A stretch of DNA of 64,000 bases from Perlabentimonas sp041656735 (GCA_041656735.1 JBBACY010000009.1:1-64000); one strand, 5' to 3'. Positions 50,661-60,168 are shown, counted from the stretch's first letter. A program made the numbers and translations. The notes: a model not told the origin generated them from the sequence alone.

Positions 50661-51803
50661 ATGAATAAAACGCTGAAATTTATTGGCTACGCCTTCGCAT
50701 TACTGCTTTTGCTATTGGGTTTGCTGTATGCCGTTTGGTTATTAAAACCCAAACACAAGCTTAACCTTTATATTCAGGATAAATCGGTTACAGCAATGGA
50801 CCGACCTGCGCATAAATCGCTGGTATGGCTTTTAAACCATAAACGAATAGTTAAACCCAACGGAAAAATGTACTCGAACACCAAAGACTACTTTGGCTTT
50901 TACCCAATAAACATAAAGGAGAGTACCTTTGAGCTTAAGGGTATAAGGATAAGTGAGGTTGACAGTTTCGCAAATTTTTTCGATGCAGCATACCTAGCCG
51001 ATTGCTACGGAGTACAATCTTTTGAATGGTACAAAGGCAAGGCGCAACCAACTATTTCGCAGAAAGTATACGGAGGATTAAACCAGAACGATTACCTCTT
51101 TATTAAGAATATGCTAGAAAAAGGGAAACTCGTGATTGGCGAATACAATATGTTTAACGCCCCCACCAACGCACTAGTAAGAAGCAAAACAGAAAGTTTA
51201 CTAAACATCATATGGCAAGGCTGGGCAGGCAAACACTTCTCAAAATTAAACCCCAGCAGTTCTGATGGTCCGCCCGAATGGATGAAAAACCTGTATGAAA
51301 CACAACATCTTGACGAATGGCCAACCAATGCTGGAGGAATAGTATTAATAAACAATGATGGACACATTGAACTACTTATTGAGGAACAGCATCTTAATAA
51401 AAACCTGCCCACAATAGAAACGGAGCAAAACATAGCCAACCATTTGGGAGTTAACGTAAAAGTTCCGTTTGACCAATGGTTCGAGTTTATTTCGGCAGAA
51501 AACAACATTACGCTTGCAAACCTATGCATTGATGTAAATGAACAGGGGCTGGCGAAACTCGAAAGCCTTGGATTGCAACCTATTATTCCTGCGGTTATTA
51601 AGGGTTCGGAGGGTAATAATTTTTACTATTTCTGTGGAGATTTTGCCGAAAACCCAGTGAGCCTTTGGACGGCTAAACTATGGGGCGGACAAAGGATTAA
51701 CCACATATTATATTGCCGAAAAAACTACGCTCGAGTAAAGTTTTTTAATGAGTTCTACTCTCCACTAATCGAACGCATACTTCTTGAGCAAACAAGTAAA
51801 TAG
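50661..51803 (+). CDS. Membrane-anchored protein of unknown function
   Basis: 380 residues. Residues about 8-28 are a hydrophobic anchor (IGYAFALLLLLLGLLYAVW) followed by a positively charged stretch, so the bulk is probably outside the cytoplasm or anchored to the membrane. The C-terminal 350 residues are mixed alpha/beta with no motif I recognise. It has four Trp-Gly-like spots (IWQGWAGK, SLWTAKLWGGQ). It lies alone before the aminotransferase on the same strand, with an 83-base gap. Function unknown. Confidence 0.65.
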   Translation: MNKTLKFIGYAFALLLLLLGLLYAVWLLKPKHKLNLYIQDKSVTAMDRPAHKSLVWLLNHKRIVKPNGKMYSNTKDYFGFYPINIKESTFELKGIRISEVDSFANFFDAAYLADCYGVQSFEWYKGKAQPTISQKVYGGLNQNDYLFIKNMLEKGKLVIGEYNMFNAPTNALVRSKTESLLNIIWQGWAGKHFSKLNPSSSDGPPEWMKNLYETQHLDEWPTNAGGIVLINNDGHIELLIEEQHLNKNLPTIETEQNIANHLGVNVKVPFDQWFEFISAENNITLANLCIDVNEQGLAKLESLGLQPIIPAVIKGSEGNNFYYFCGDFAENPVSLWTAKLWGGQRINHILYCRKNYARVKFFNEFYSPLIERILLEQTSK

Positions 51804-51886
51804 TAAATAGTTTGAACAAGAAACTAGGTGTAAAAGGCAAAGCATAGAAATATTTCCCTAAATTGCCCCACACAACAAATATCTAT

Positions 51887-52717
51887 ATGGAATTGAAAAT
51901 TGATGGTACAGAGCAGCTTTATCTACATAACGATAAGCTGGAGAACGTACAAAGCACGATTATTGTGGTACCAAAGGATGCAAAAATTGTGTATGAGGTT
52001 ATTCGAATAACCAAAGGCGTGCCCCTTTTTTTTAACCAGCATATTAACAGGCTACACCAATCGCTTGCACTCTCAAACCTCCCCGTAATTAACGATAAAA
52101 ATCTAAGGGTGAGCATAAAAGAATTACTAAAAGCGAACTACGTGAGCGAGAAAAACTTGAAAGTTGTTGTATATTTTGCAAATCAGCAGCCTGAAGTATA
52201 CGCTTTCTTTATTCCGAGCCATTACCCACCAGAGCAAGCATATAAAGATGGTGTAACGGTTAAACTGTTAACAATTGAAAGGCTTCGCCCAAACGTAAAG
52301 TTGGAAAACCCAACTCTTCGAAAAACAGCCGATGGCATAATTGGCGGCTCGAATGTTTACGAAACCCTTCTGGTAAATGATAAAGGGTACATTACGGAAG
52401 GTAGCCGGTCGAATTTTTTTGCAATTATCGACGACAAAATAATTACCCCACCAGCCGGCGATGTGCTTGAGGGCATTACACGAAAAATGGTTATTAGCCT
52501 AGCAAAAAACAACCAGTTGCCAATTGAAGAAAGGCCAATACATACAACCGAGATAAGCCTTATGAGCGGTGCATTTATCACGGGCACCTCGCCAAAAGTT
52601 TTGCCTATTACGCAAATTGAGGAACACAAACTTTATCCAATACCTAACATTACTACTCAGTTACTACTGTTTTACAATGAGCTTACACAAACCAACTTGG
52701 AAAACGAGAGCGAATAG
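51887..52717 (+). CDS. Class IV aminotransferase (ADC lyase / BCAT-like)
   Basis: 276 residues from the ATG at MELKIDGTEQLYLHN; 8 codons of open frame lie before it. PLP fold-type IV. The PLP lysine is probably in NPTLRKTADGI; GSNVYETLLVNDKG and ITEGSRSNFFAI (with the Glu/Ser of the phosphate site) are typical. These enzymes make branched-chain amino acids or aminobenzoate. With no partner genes nearby, a pabC-like folate role or an ilvE-like one cannot be decided; the sequence is divergent. Confidence 0.8.
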   Translation: MELKIDGTEQLYLHNDKLENVQSTIIVVPKDAKIVYEVIRITKGVPLFFNQHINRLHQSLALSNLPVINDKNLRVSIKELLKANYVSEKNLKVVVYFANQQPEVYAFFIPSHYPPEQAYKDGVTVKLLTIERLRPNVKLENPTLRKTADGIIGGSNVYETLLVNDKGYITEGSRSNFFAIIDDKIITPPAGDVLEGITRKMVISLAKNNQLPIEERPIHTTEISLMSGAFITGTSPKVLPITQIEEHKLYPIPNITTQLLLFYNELTQTNLENESE

Positions 52718-52729
52718 TTGCTATATTTG
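52697..52729 (+). promoter_or_regulatory. Promoter of the gluzincin gene
   Basis: TTG (52697-52699), a 22-base spacer and TATATTTG (52722-52729), 33 bases before the ATG at 52762. The -33 part lies within the end of the aminotransferase gene. Confidence 0.55.
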
Positions 52730-52761
52730 TACAACCAATAACCTTTAAATATTATTATGTT

Positions 52762-54810
52762 ATGAAACATTTTGCTATTCTACTAACCATTCCTATTCTA
52801 TTAGCCATGACGAATTGCACCCCAAAAGGCAAGGCTCCAGAGGGTAGCCCAATTTCAAAACAGGAAATTGAGCAAACAATAGAGACACTTACCACCCAGT
52901 ATGGGGCAGACCAAGCCTTTAGAATTGAACGAGGAGTTAACCAGGTGGCCAGCCTTTGGCGCGAAAGCGATGGAACAAACCAAGATTTTACAACATTTTG
53001 CGAAGAAAAATTTATTGCCAACCCCAACGATTTAGATATTCTTTTTGGCAAACTATCCGATGCTTTCGAAGTTCTTAACGGCAACTTACTACGAATTGGC
53101 AAAGACCTTATGCGCCCGTTACACCTTGAAATGGGACCAATAACCCCAATCGATATGATGTTTGGTGGGTTTAACGTATCAGCGCACTTATCTGAAGATT
53201 TATACTCAAGCAAAATTGCTTTTGTAACTGCGCTAAACTTCCCTTTTTATAGTCTGAACGAAAAAACAGAGCTAGGTCCAGAATGGACACGCAAGCAATG
53301 GGCATATGCCCGCATGGGCGATATGTTTACATCGCGAGTGCCTGCCGAACTACAACAACAGTACTCAAAGGTAAGCACCGACGCCGATGCGTACATTGAT
53401 AACTACAATGTGTATATGGGAAACTTGAGGAGCGAGAACGATGAACAACTCTTCCCTAACGATATGAAACTTATTACGCACTGGGGACTTCGTGACGAAA
53501 TAAAAGCACAGTACGCTAATACTACCGATGGGCTAGAGAAACAAAAAATGGTTTACCAAGTTATGCAACGCATTGTAGACCAATCGATACCTGAATTAGT
53601 AATTAACAGCAACGAGTATATTTGGAAACCCATTTCAAATGAGGTTGAAAAAGACGGAGAGAAAGTAAACGCAAAGGCAGAGCCCAACACACGCTACAAG
53701 CAAACCATTAATCTTTTTAGCGCGATACACCAAATGGATGCCTTTTACCCAAATATGCCAACCTTTATTCAGCGCAGGTTTGAGGATAGCTACGAAATAC
53801 CTGTTGAGGATGTGGAAGACCTATTTATTAAGGTTGCCTCATCCGAAGAGGTTCGCCAGGTAGGAAAACTGATAAGCCAAAGACTTGGTAGGCCGCTCGA
53901 ACCATTCGATATATGGTACGACGGATTTAAATCGCGTAGCAGCATATCTGCTGAGGTGCTTGACAATGCTGTAAAAAAACGTTTCGCATCAGCAGAGGCT
54001 TACCAGTCCGAAATTCCAAACATACTTACATCGTTGGGTTGGAGTAAAGAGAAAGCAGATTTTTTCGCCTCAAAAATTAGGATTGAAGCAAGCAGGGGCG
54101 CAGGGCATGCATGGGGCGCTGAGGGTCGGAACGACTTTGCCCTTTTAAGAACCCGCATTGGCGAAAACGGCATGGATTACAAAGGCTTTAACATTGCAAT
54201 GCACGAGTTTGGACACACGGTGGAGCAAACCATTACCCTACATGATGTTGACCACTATATGCTTCACGGACTACCCAACACAGCATTTACCGAAGCGCTA
54301 GCCTTCGTTTTTCAGAAACGCGACCTTGATGTACTAGGTATAAAGGACAACAATACTGAAAAAGAACACCTATTGGCCCTGGATAACATATGGCAGTGCT
54401 ACGAAATTATGGGCGTTTCACTGGTTGATATAAATTTATGGAGATGGCTGTACGAAAATCCAAATGCTACTCCTGAACAGCTTAAAGCAGCAACAATTAC
54501 CATTGCCAAAGATGTGTGGAACAAGTATTTTGCCGATGTTTTTGGCTCAACAGACGAGCCCATTTTGGCTGTTTACAGTCATATGATAAGCAACCCGCTT
54601 TACCTTTCGGCATACCCCATTGGCCATCTTATAGAGTTTCAGCTAGAGCAACACATAGCCAACAAACAATTTGCCAACGAAGTTCAGAGAATATTTGAGC
54701 AAGGTAGGTTAATTCCTCAAATTTGGATGAAAGGAGCCGTTGGTTCGCCGCTATCAATTGAGCCCACGTTAACCGCAGCACAAAAAGCGTTAGAGGCTTT
54801 TAAAAACTAG
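52762..54810 (+). CDS. Lipoprotein zinc metallopeptidase (HEFGH gluzincin)
   Basis: 682 residues. The signal peptide ends in the lipobox AMTNCTPK, so it is an envelope lipoprotein. The zinc motif is His481-Glu-Phe-Gly-His485 (AMHEFGHTVEQ), and Glu511 in FTEALAFVFQ, 26 residues after His485, fits the third ligand spacing of gluzincins such as M3 thimet peptidases. The remaining 480 N-terminal residues are helical and rich in aromatic residues. Likely a secreted peptidase, possibly oligopeptide-specific; the family name is not certain. Own promoter, strong terminator. Confidence 0.75.
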   Translation: MKHFAILLTIPILLAMTNCTPKGKAPEGSPISKQEIEQTIETLTTQYGADQAFRIERGVNQVASLWRESDGTNQDFTTFCEEKFIANPNDLDILFGKLSDAFEVLNGNLLRIGKDLMRPLHLEMGPITPIDMMFGGFNVSAHLSEDLYSSKIAFVTALNFPFYSLNEKTELGPEWTRKQWAYARMGDMFTSRVPAELQQQYSKVSTDADAYIDNYNVYMGNLRSENDEQLFPNDMKLITHWGLRDEIKAQYANTTDGLEKQKMVYQVMQRIVDQSIPELVINSNEYIWKPISNEVEKDGEKVNAKAEPNTRYKQTINLFSAIHQMDAFYPNMPTFIQRRFEDSYEIPVEDVEDLFIKVASSEEVRQVGKLISQRLGRPLEPFDIWYDGFKSRSSISAEVLDNAVKKRFASAEAYQSEIPNILTSLGWSKEKADFFASKIRIEASRGAGHAWGAEGRNDFALLRTRIGENGMDYKGFNIAMHEFGHTVEQTITLHDVDHYMLHGLPNTAFTEALAFVFQKRDLDVLGIKDNNTEKEHLLALDNIWQCYEIMGVSLVDINLWRWLYENPNATPEQLKAATITIAKDVWNKYFADVFGSTDEPILAVYSHMISNPLYLSAYPIGHLIEFQLEQHIANKQFANEVQRIFEQGRLIPQIWMKGAVGSPLSIEPTLTAAQKALEAFKN

Positions 54811-54849
54811 TCTCTTAATATCATTTTAGATGTTATAACCCTTAAAACA

Positions 54850-54892
54850 AGGCTGAGCTGATTGAGTCTCTCTCAACCAGCTCAGCTTTTTC
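54850..54892 (+). terminator. Terminator of the gluzincin gene
   Basis: GCTGAGCTG (54852-54860) pairs with CAGCTCAGC (54878-54886), extended by TTGAG/CTCAA, followed by TTTTTC. Confidence 0.8.
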
Positions 54893-54910
54893 AATAAAAA
54901 GCGAACCATA

Positions 54911-55603
54911 ATGCAATTCACATTCGTACTTGTAAAACCAGCCGTTCCCGAAAATGTAGGCGCAGCCGCCAGAGCCATTAAAACCATGGGTTTTAATGAT
55001 TTCAGATTGGTAAACCCATGCAACTACAAATGCGTTAAGGCGCAAATGCTTGCCCACGGTTCGCACGATATTCTAGATGGAGCCAAAGTATTCAACTCCC
55101 TATCGGAGGCATTAGCCGACATTGATTTTTCAGTAGCCACATCGGCAAAGCAACGCTGGGTAAAAAAGGATGTGGTGTTGAGCCACGATTTAAAATTGTT
55201 TATTAGCAAGAGAAAAGATACTGTAAAATCGGTGGCAATAGTATTTGGTGGCGAGGAATCGGGCCTATCGAACAGCGATATGACCCTTTGCGATGCGGTG
55301 GCTGCCATTCCATTGCCCCAACCCTACCCCTCGCTAAACCTAGCACAAGCTGTAATGGTTTTTGCTTACTCTCTGATGGATTTCCAAGTACCTATACCCG
55401 AAAAACCTGCCGATGGGAAAGAAAACGAGGGCTATAAACCTTTAAAAAATAGGGTTATAAAAGTTCTCAACACCATCGGGATACCCTCCTCATCTTTAAT
55501 TTACGGCAGAATACTTGAACGCTTTGGGCAAATTACCGACGATGATGTGAACCTGCTACACTCGATATCGGCTGCGGTTATGAAAAAACTGGAAGAGAAG
55601 TGA
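54911..55603 (+). CDS. trmJ: TrmJ-like tRNA 2-prime-O-methyltransferase (SpoU family)
   Basis: 230 residues. SAM-dependent SPOUT enzyme. Motif 1 NVGAAARAIKTMGF, motif 2 VFGGEESGLSNSDM and motif 3 PSLNLAQAVMVFAY (trefoil-knot SAM site) are all present. TrmJ methylates position 32 of tRNA. The length of about 230 and the single SPOUT domain with a short C-terminal tail fit TrmJ better than RlmB or TrmH; still, a sister specificity is possible. Monocistronic after a terminator; a microsatellite follows at once. Confidence 0.88.
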   Translation: MQFTFVLVKPAVPENVGAAARAIKTMGFNDFRLVNPCNYKCVKAQMLAHGSHDILDGAKVFNSLSEALADIDFSVATSAKQRWVKKDVVLSHDLKLFISKRKDTVKSVAIVFGGEESGLSNSDMTLCDAVAAIPLPQPYPSLNLAQAVMVFAYSLMDFQVPIPEKPADGKENEGYKPLKNRVIKVLNTIGIPSSSLIYGRILERFGQITDDDVNLLHSISAAVMKKLEEK

Positions 55604-55606
55604 GAT

Positions 55607-55683
55607 TAGGTTGAGGTTGAGATTGAGGTTGAGGTTGAGGTTGAGGTTGAGGTTGGAGTTGAGGTTGGGGTTGGGGTTGAGGT
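55607..55683 (+). repeat. TTGAGG hexanucleotide microsatellite
   Basis: About 12 copies of GGTTGA with point changes (GATTGA, GGTTGG, GGAGTTGA), starting 3 bases after the trmJ stop. A length-variable tract by its nature. Its complement reads as a Ser/Thr/Pro-rich frame, which I take as spurious. Confidence 0.85.
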
Positions 55684-56199
55684 GAAAGTGGTGAGAAGTG
55701 AACAGTGAGCAGTAAGTTGCGGGTTACGAATTACGAGCTTGCGAAGCCGAATAATCAACGCAAAACGTAGAACATAAAACACGGACACAATCTGTGCTAA
55801 TCTGTGGAACCTGTGGACAAAAATAACAACCTGCTCAAATTTACCTTCGGTGAACTCGCAAAAGGCGCTTCGTTTTGTTATCCCTGGGCAACAACAAGAT
55901 TGAGATTATAATGGCAGGGCTAACGCTCCTTTTTAATAAATTTGAATTTGGAATCGTTTAGGTCGCAAATACAAACAGAACTTACCACTAATAGACCGAC
56001 ACAGGGACAGCCTGAACCGTGCGGAGTTCGGTTACTACAAGAACACACAAAAAGAAAACACAACACGACCAGAACAATTTATGTAATTCAAATTATTAAA
56101 ATACCCTGATATGAACAAGCATAAAAACACCAGTTTTTCGGTATATTTCGTAAAAAATTGGTTAAAAAATAATACATTTACAAAAAAAGACGGTTTTAA
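55684..56199. other. Intergenic, repeat fragments
   Basis: No gene seen. Contains AATCTGTGCTAATCTGTGG (short direct copies of AATCTGTG), a stretch near 55850 similar to part of the repeat at 21800 (GAACTCGCAAAAGGCGCTTC), and AT-rich DNA before the peptidase gene. No consensus promoter box was found. Confidence 0.4.
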
Positions 56200-56985
56200 A
56201 TGTTTGGAATTGTAAATCAAAGTTTAGCATCTCTCAGAGCAGAGCCTTTTGAAAGAAGTGAAATGACTAGCCAGCTTATTTTTGGCGAAACATTCTCGAT
56301 TCTAGAAAAGCATAAAGAGTGGATTAGGGTTAATGTTTTACACGACAACTATGAGGGGTGGATAGATAAAAAATTGTGCGAGGTGATAGACGAGGAGCAG
56401 ATGAACCTACTTACACTTGAAGGTGCTTCGATGCTAGCTACATGCCTTTTTTCTACAACCAAAAAAGGTTGCGAATACCCAATAAAACTTTGCCCAGGGT
56501 CGGTTTTGTACAATTTCGATAAAACTCTGGGGACTCACAGTTTGGTAAATGAAACGTACAAAACATATAGCACCCCCTGTGCCAACGAGAATGATAGTCA
56601 AGTCGACATTCTTTTAGATACACTAAAACCCTTTATGAACGCACCCTACCTTTGGGGTGGCAGGTCGCCATACGGGGTTGATTGCTCAGGGCTTGTTCAG
56701 GTAGTATACAAAATAATGGGTTACAAAATTCCGAGAGATGCTAGCCAACAAGTACTATATGGCAATACCATAGATTTTATTAACCTGACAGCACCCGGCG
56801 ATTTAGCTTTTTTTGATGATATTGAAGGGAACATAGTGCACGTTGGAATAATTTTGCAAGGGAATAAAATTGTTCACAGTTCGGGTTACGTGAAAATCGA
56901 TTTGCTCGACCAACAGGGAATATATTCAGCAAGTGAAAAGAGATACACCCACACGCTTAGAGTAATAAAAAGATTACTAAGTTAG
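56200..56985 (+). CDS. NlpC/P60 (C40) cysteine peptidase with SH3-like domains
   Basis: 261 residues. The N-terminal half (about 1-130) has two SH3b-like modules that bind peptidoglycan (FGIVNQSLASLRAEP, then WIRVNVLHDNYEGWIDKKL). The C-terminal NlpC/P60 domain has the catalytic Cys in YGVDCSGLVQVVYK, the His in GNIVHVGIILQ and the third polar residue near KIVHSSGYV. Cuts gamma-D-Glu-diamino acid bonds of cell-wall stems. No signal peptide, so either cytoplasmic (muropeptide recycling, like YkfC) or exported by another route. Single gene. Confidence 0.88.
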   Translation: MFGIVNQSLASLRAEPFERSEMTSQLIFGETFSILEKHKEWIRVNVLHDNYEGWIDKKLCEVIDEEQMNLLTLEGASMLATCLFSTTKKGCEYPIKLCPGSVLYNFDKTLGTHSLVNETYKTYSTPCANENDSQVDILLDTLKPFMNAPYLWGGRSPYGVDCSGLVQVVYKIMGYKIPRDASQQVLYGNTIDFINLTAPGDLAFFDDIEGNIVHVGIILQGNKIVHSSGYVKIDLLDQQGIYSASEKRYTHTLRVIKRLLS

Positions 56986-57093
56986 CAACATAGCATTAAC
57001 GCGCTTAACCCTAAACACGGACGATAGGAGCATACAAAACCATTGGCACTAAGTAAGCAATATGCTTACTACTTGCATTCAAACATCGAGCCT

Positions 57094-57201
57094 ATGATTA
57101 AACATCAAATATTAATAATTGTAATCATTGCAGTTATAGCAGTTTGGATAGCGTTTAGAAGAAAAGGGGCGTCGGAAGATAATGAAAAGCCCAACGAATA
57201 G
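57094..57201 (+). CDS. Small single-span membrane protein (35 aa)
   Basis: 35 codons from ATG 57094 to TAG 57201. The sequence has one strongly hydrophobic helix (ILIIVIIAVIAVWIAF), then RRKGASEDNEKPNE, a basic then acidic tail: a proper N-out C-in or small-membrane-peptide topology. Ten bases before the Nudix ATG, so it may be co-translated. No homologue known to me; the hydrophobic run with the positive-inside rule makes it better than chance, but expression is unproven. Confidence 0.45.
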   Translation: MIKHQILIIVIIAVIAVWIAFRRKGASEDNEKPNE

Positions 57202-57211
57202 GATAAGAAAT

Positions 57212-57649
57212 ATGAACTATACCTACCAATACCCCCGAATGCTAGTAACGGTTGATTGTATTATTCTGCTAGAAACTCCCAGCCAACCGCTACAAATACT
57301 ACTGGTAAAACGAGGCAATGAGCCCTATAAAGATTACTACGCACTTCCGGGAGGGTTCCCCGAAATGGATGAACTGCTGATTGATGCTGCAAAGCGTGAG
57401 TTAGCAGAAGAAACGGGCTTGATGGGGGTTGAATTAAAGCAACTCGCAGCATTCGATGCGCTAGGTCGAGACCCTCGCGATAGGAATATAGCGATAGCAT
57501 TTTATGGGTTTACCTCTCCAAAAAATTGCACATTACAAGCTGGTGACGATGCTGCTGAAGCAGAATGGTTTGCAGTAGATAAACTTCCTGAGCTAGCCTT
57601 TGACCATACGCAAATTATTGAACTTGCGCTTAGTCGAATTGAGGGGTAG
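57212..57649 (+). CDS. Nudix hydrolase
   Basis: 145 residues from MNYTYQYPRM; 10 codons of open frame precede this ATG and overlap the small upstream frame. The Nudix box is complete: a Gly-Gly start, then KRELAEETGLMG (the REUXEEXGU pattern) with its metal-binding Glu residues. It hydrolyses nucleoside diphosphates linked to some other moiety. The N-terminal VTVDCIILLETPSQPLQILLVKRGNEPYKDYYALPGG form is typical of NUDIX proteins of the ADP-ribose/NAD type. Substrate unknown. Confidence 0.88.
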   Translation: MNYTYQYPRMLVTVDCIILLETPSQPLQILLVKRGNEPYKDYYALPGGFPEMDELLIDAAKRELAEETGLMGVELKQLAAFDALGRDPRDRNIAIAFYGFTSPKNCTLQAGDDAAEAEWFAVDKLPELAFDHTQIIELALSRIEG

Positions 57650-57689
57650 CTTTTGCTTACTAAATCAACAAAAATAGTAGACCAACTAT

Positions 57690-58064
57690 TTATAATGTTT
57701 GGGTTATTGATAAAGGCTTTATTACCAACACAGCACGACACCAAGAAAACTTCTGTTTCGTACTATCAAATTCGGCCCCTTCATACAAAAACTCTGCAGT
57801 TGCCTTAATAAGAAAACCTGTACCCATCGAATGAAATCCTTCAACCCCCCGGCTTCCAAGTGTTAATTGTACTTTCTTATTTTTAGCAATATTCGCCCCT
57901 GTTACCCTCATTCCTCCTACGGGGATAAGTAAATTCCCCTCAGTTGTTATATGAATGTAACTATTCCACGTGTTAACCACGTGGGGTTCTACAACTCCCT
58001 GTGTAACAATGGACACTACTCCTTCATTTTTAAGAACTTCGAGCATTTTCGAAGGTATCTCCAT
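57690..58064 (-). CDS. Pyridoxamine 5-phosphate oxidase-like flavin protein
   Basis: 124 residues. Split-barrel (PNPOx-like) fold. VVEPHVVNTWNSYIHITTEGNLLIPVGGMR and VQLTLGSRGVEG fit the FMN-binding half. Proteins of this length are often general FMN- or F420-type reductases, not the true PdxH. Converges on the Nudix gene (40 bases between stops). Confidence 0.7.
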   Translation of the reverse strand: MEIPSKMLEVLKNEGVVSIVTQGVVEPHVVNTWNSYIHITTEGNLLIPVGGMRVTGANIAKNKKVQLTLGSRGVEGFHSMGTGFLIKATAEFLYEGAEFDSTKQKFSWCRAVLVIKPLSITQTL

Positions 58065-58121
58065 TTTAAAGCCTCCTAATAATTAAAATTACTCTACAAA
58101 TTTATTAGTCGTTAAATATTT

Positions 58122-59006
58122 TTAATGCCCATACGCAAGTATTGCAATTGCTACTATAGAAAGGGATATACCAATCCAGTTAGTTCTGGTAGGATGCTCT
58201 TTAAAGAGCATTAACCCTATAAATACGTTAATAAGCACAACGCTAATATTATTTATTCCAAATAAAATTGAACCCTGAAGCGATACTCCCGTAATGGGGT
58301 TTACGTAGTTTAGGGCCGCAATCATAAAATACATAGAGCTAAAATTTACCAACCCTAGAACAATACCGATTATCCAAGTTTTTTGTCGTTTTAAATCGAG
58401 TACTGCCGGCTTATTAAAAGGGAGCAGTGCAAAGCCTACAATTCCTGAAACGGCAAATATGGAAGAGTTAAAAATAGAGTTCATATCATCGGTAACAAAC
58501 GTAATTTGGGCATACTTCATTGATGAATCTACTAAGCCAATACCTATAAAAATAATTAGGGGTAAGTAAAAACCTTTGCTAGCTGTGGTATTTTCTTTTT
58601 TGTAAACAGTTAATAGAACGGCGATAAGCGCTAGCACAATCCCCGTAATTTTCACGCCGTTTAAAGAGTCGTTTGCATCAATATATATTGAAAAAAAGAT
58701 GGGGATAATTACCGACATTTTTGATGCTACAGTAGTAACGGCAACTCCTGCCCGTTTAATACTTAATGCTAAAAATCGAAAAACGATGATGCACAGTGCG
58801 CCCAACATTAGCATAAATACTATATTCCCAAGATTTAGAGAAAACAAGGGTTTTATGTTACCCCTTGCCACAAGGAGTCCTAAAATGCAAGCTGTAGCAT
58901 AATTTACAAGGATTGCGCTAAACGGGTTAACTTTTAGATGTTCGGCAATTTTGAAAGTGACCAGAACAGCAGCCGAAAAAAGGATGCAAAGCAGAAGGAG
59001 TATCAT
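58122..59006 (-). CDS. EamA/DMT-family transporter
   Basis: 294 residues with ten hydrophobic helices in two similar halves, as in drug/metabolite transporters. It begins with helix 1 (ILLLLCILFSAAVLVTF), and AVTTVASKMSVIIPIFFS (mid-protein) and VSLQGSILFGINNISVVLI (second half) are the repeated positions. Substrate unknown. It may share a transcript with the PNPOx-like gene (57-base gap). Confidence 0.85.
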   Translation of the reverse strand: MILLLLCILFSAAVLVTFKIAEHLKVNPFSAILVNYATACILGLLVARGNIKPLFSLNLGNIVFMLMLGALCIIVFRFLALSIKRAGVAVTTVASKMSVIIPIFFSIYIDANDSLNGVKITGIVLALIAVLLTVYKKENTTASKGFYLPLIIFIGIGLVDSSMKYAQITFVTDDMNSIFNSSIFAVSGIVGFALLPFNKPAVLDLKRQKTWIIGIVLGLVNFSSMYFMIAALNYVNPITGVSLQGSILFGINNISVVLINVFIGLMLFKEHPTRTNWIGISLSIVAIAILAYGH

Positions 59007-59071
59007 CTTTTTTTTACAAAAATATTATTTTTTTAACGAAGATTATGGGGAGTGGAGAAATATTTATAGTG

Positions 59072-60064
59072 CTAAAACTCACCAAGCATCATTGCTTCTA
59101 TCTGAGCAGCTATGTCATCTTTGTTCATTTTCAGCTTGAGATAAGAGTGATTGGAACTGATTCTTTCAACCCAAATATTTCCGCCAGTTTCATCGAGCAA
59201 ACAAATGCCATTCTCAATTCTATCCCAAAAAACTCCTATCCCTTTTCTTACAGCATAAAGAACTGCGGTTTGGTCGAAAGTTGAGCTGTTCAATATTTTT
59301 CCTCTGTAGAATTCTTTTACCCACGGTGCATTTTCGCTAAAATGCTTATAACCAACGTAAAGCGGAGTTTTATGATTTATATTATTAAAAACCTCGCCCG
59401 TTTTTATGGCCGAACCTAGTTCAAACCCAATAAAAGTAATAGGGGTGCTAATATTTTGAATAACATACCGGGTAACCCCAGGCATACCGCCATCAAAATT
59501 CCACTCATTTTCTCCTCCGGGAAATTGACCGCCCATTACTACAAACTCTTTTATTTTTTTGTTAATAAGTTCTTTACCGCTTAAGTCCGAAATCGTGTCG
59601 CCTTGAGATTTAATTAAATTTTCGACGTTTTTAAGAGGTCCAATGGTGATAAGGGTTATGCTTTTATCAGGGCTTTTACTAAGTATCTCTCGGTAAAGTA
59701 CTGTGGCATTGGCAACACTTGCATAATCGAGTTTATGGTAAAAGTTATCGGCAATTAGCTTAGTATAGTTCCAACTTTCATAGTAGGTATCGTCACTTCG
59801 AGCACCAATTGGTATATTTGGGTGATTGTAAAAATGGTTTATTGCGTCAATGGCCGAAACGGCATATTTTTCAGTAGACCAGCACATAATTGCCAACAAT
59901 TCACACTCGCCCCTGTCAACAAAGTGATGCAGCATAGCCAATGCTCCCAAGTCGTCTGCATCGCCACCAATATCTGTATCGACAATGATTTTGACTTGAG
60001 AAAACACATTAACTGAAAATAGAAAAGTTAAGTTACAGAGTAATAAAAGTTTTAGTTTTCTCAT
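59072..60064 (-). CDS. Secreted inosine-uridine-type nucleoside hydrolase
   Basis: 330 residues with a signal peptide (KLLLLCNLTFLFSVNVFS), so periplasmic or secreted, unlike the cytoplasmic RihA-C. The calcium-binding N-terminal Asp cluster DTDIGGDADD is present, and later STFDQTAVLYAVRKG carries the final Asp. The central ILSKSPDKSITLITIGPLKNV (for the loop) matches IUNH. It releases base and ribose from nucleosides outside the cell, allowing scavenging. Next to cysN, with a 104-base gap. Confidence 0.88.
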   Translation of the reverse strand: MRKLKLLLLCNLTFLFSVNVFSQVKIIVDTDIGGDADDLGALAMLHHFVDRGECELLAIMCWSTEKYAVSAIDAINHFYNHPNIPIGARSDDTYYESWNYTKLIADNFYHKLDYASVANATVLYREILSKSPDKSITLITIGPLKNVENLIKSQGDTISDLSGKELINKKIKEFVVMGGQFPGGENEWNFDGGMPGVTRYVIQNISTPITFIGFELGSAIKTGEVFNNINHKTPLYVGYKHFSENAPWVKEFYRGKILNSSTFDQTAVLYAVRKGIGVFWDRIENGICLLDETGGNIWVERISSNHSYLKLKMNKDDIAAQIEAMMLGEF

Positions 60065-60168
60065 TTACAGTAGAGTATGTGTTATTAAATGAAAACAACT
60101 TGTTATTGATTTCCCCATTCTACAAGAAATAACGCAAGCACTCAAAAACAAAAAAAAACTGTCAGAAA

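Noticed and set aside
55606..55788. Minus-strand frame rich in Ser, Thr and Pro
   Set aside because: It is only the translation of the TTGAGG microsatellite, with no start context or homologue-like sequence.
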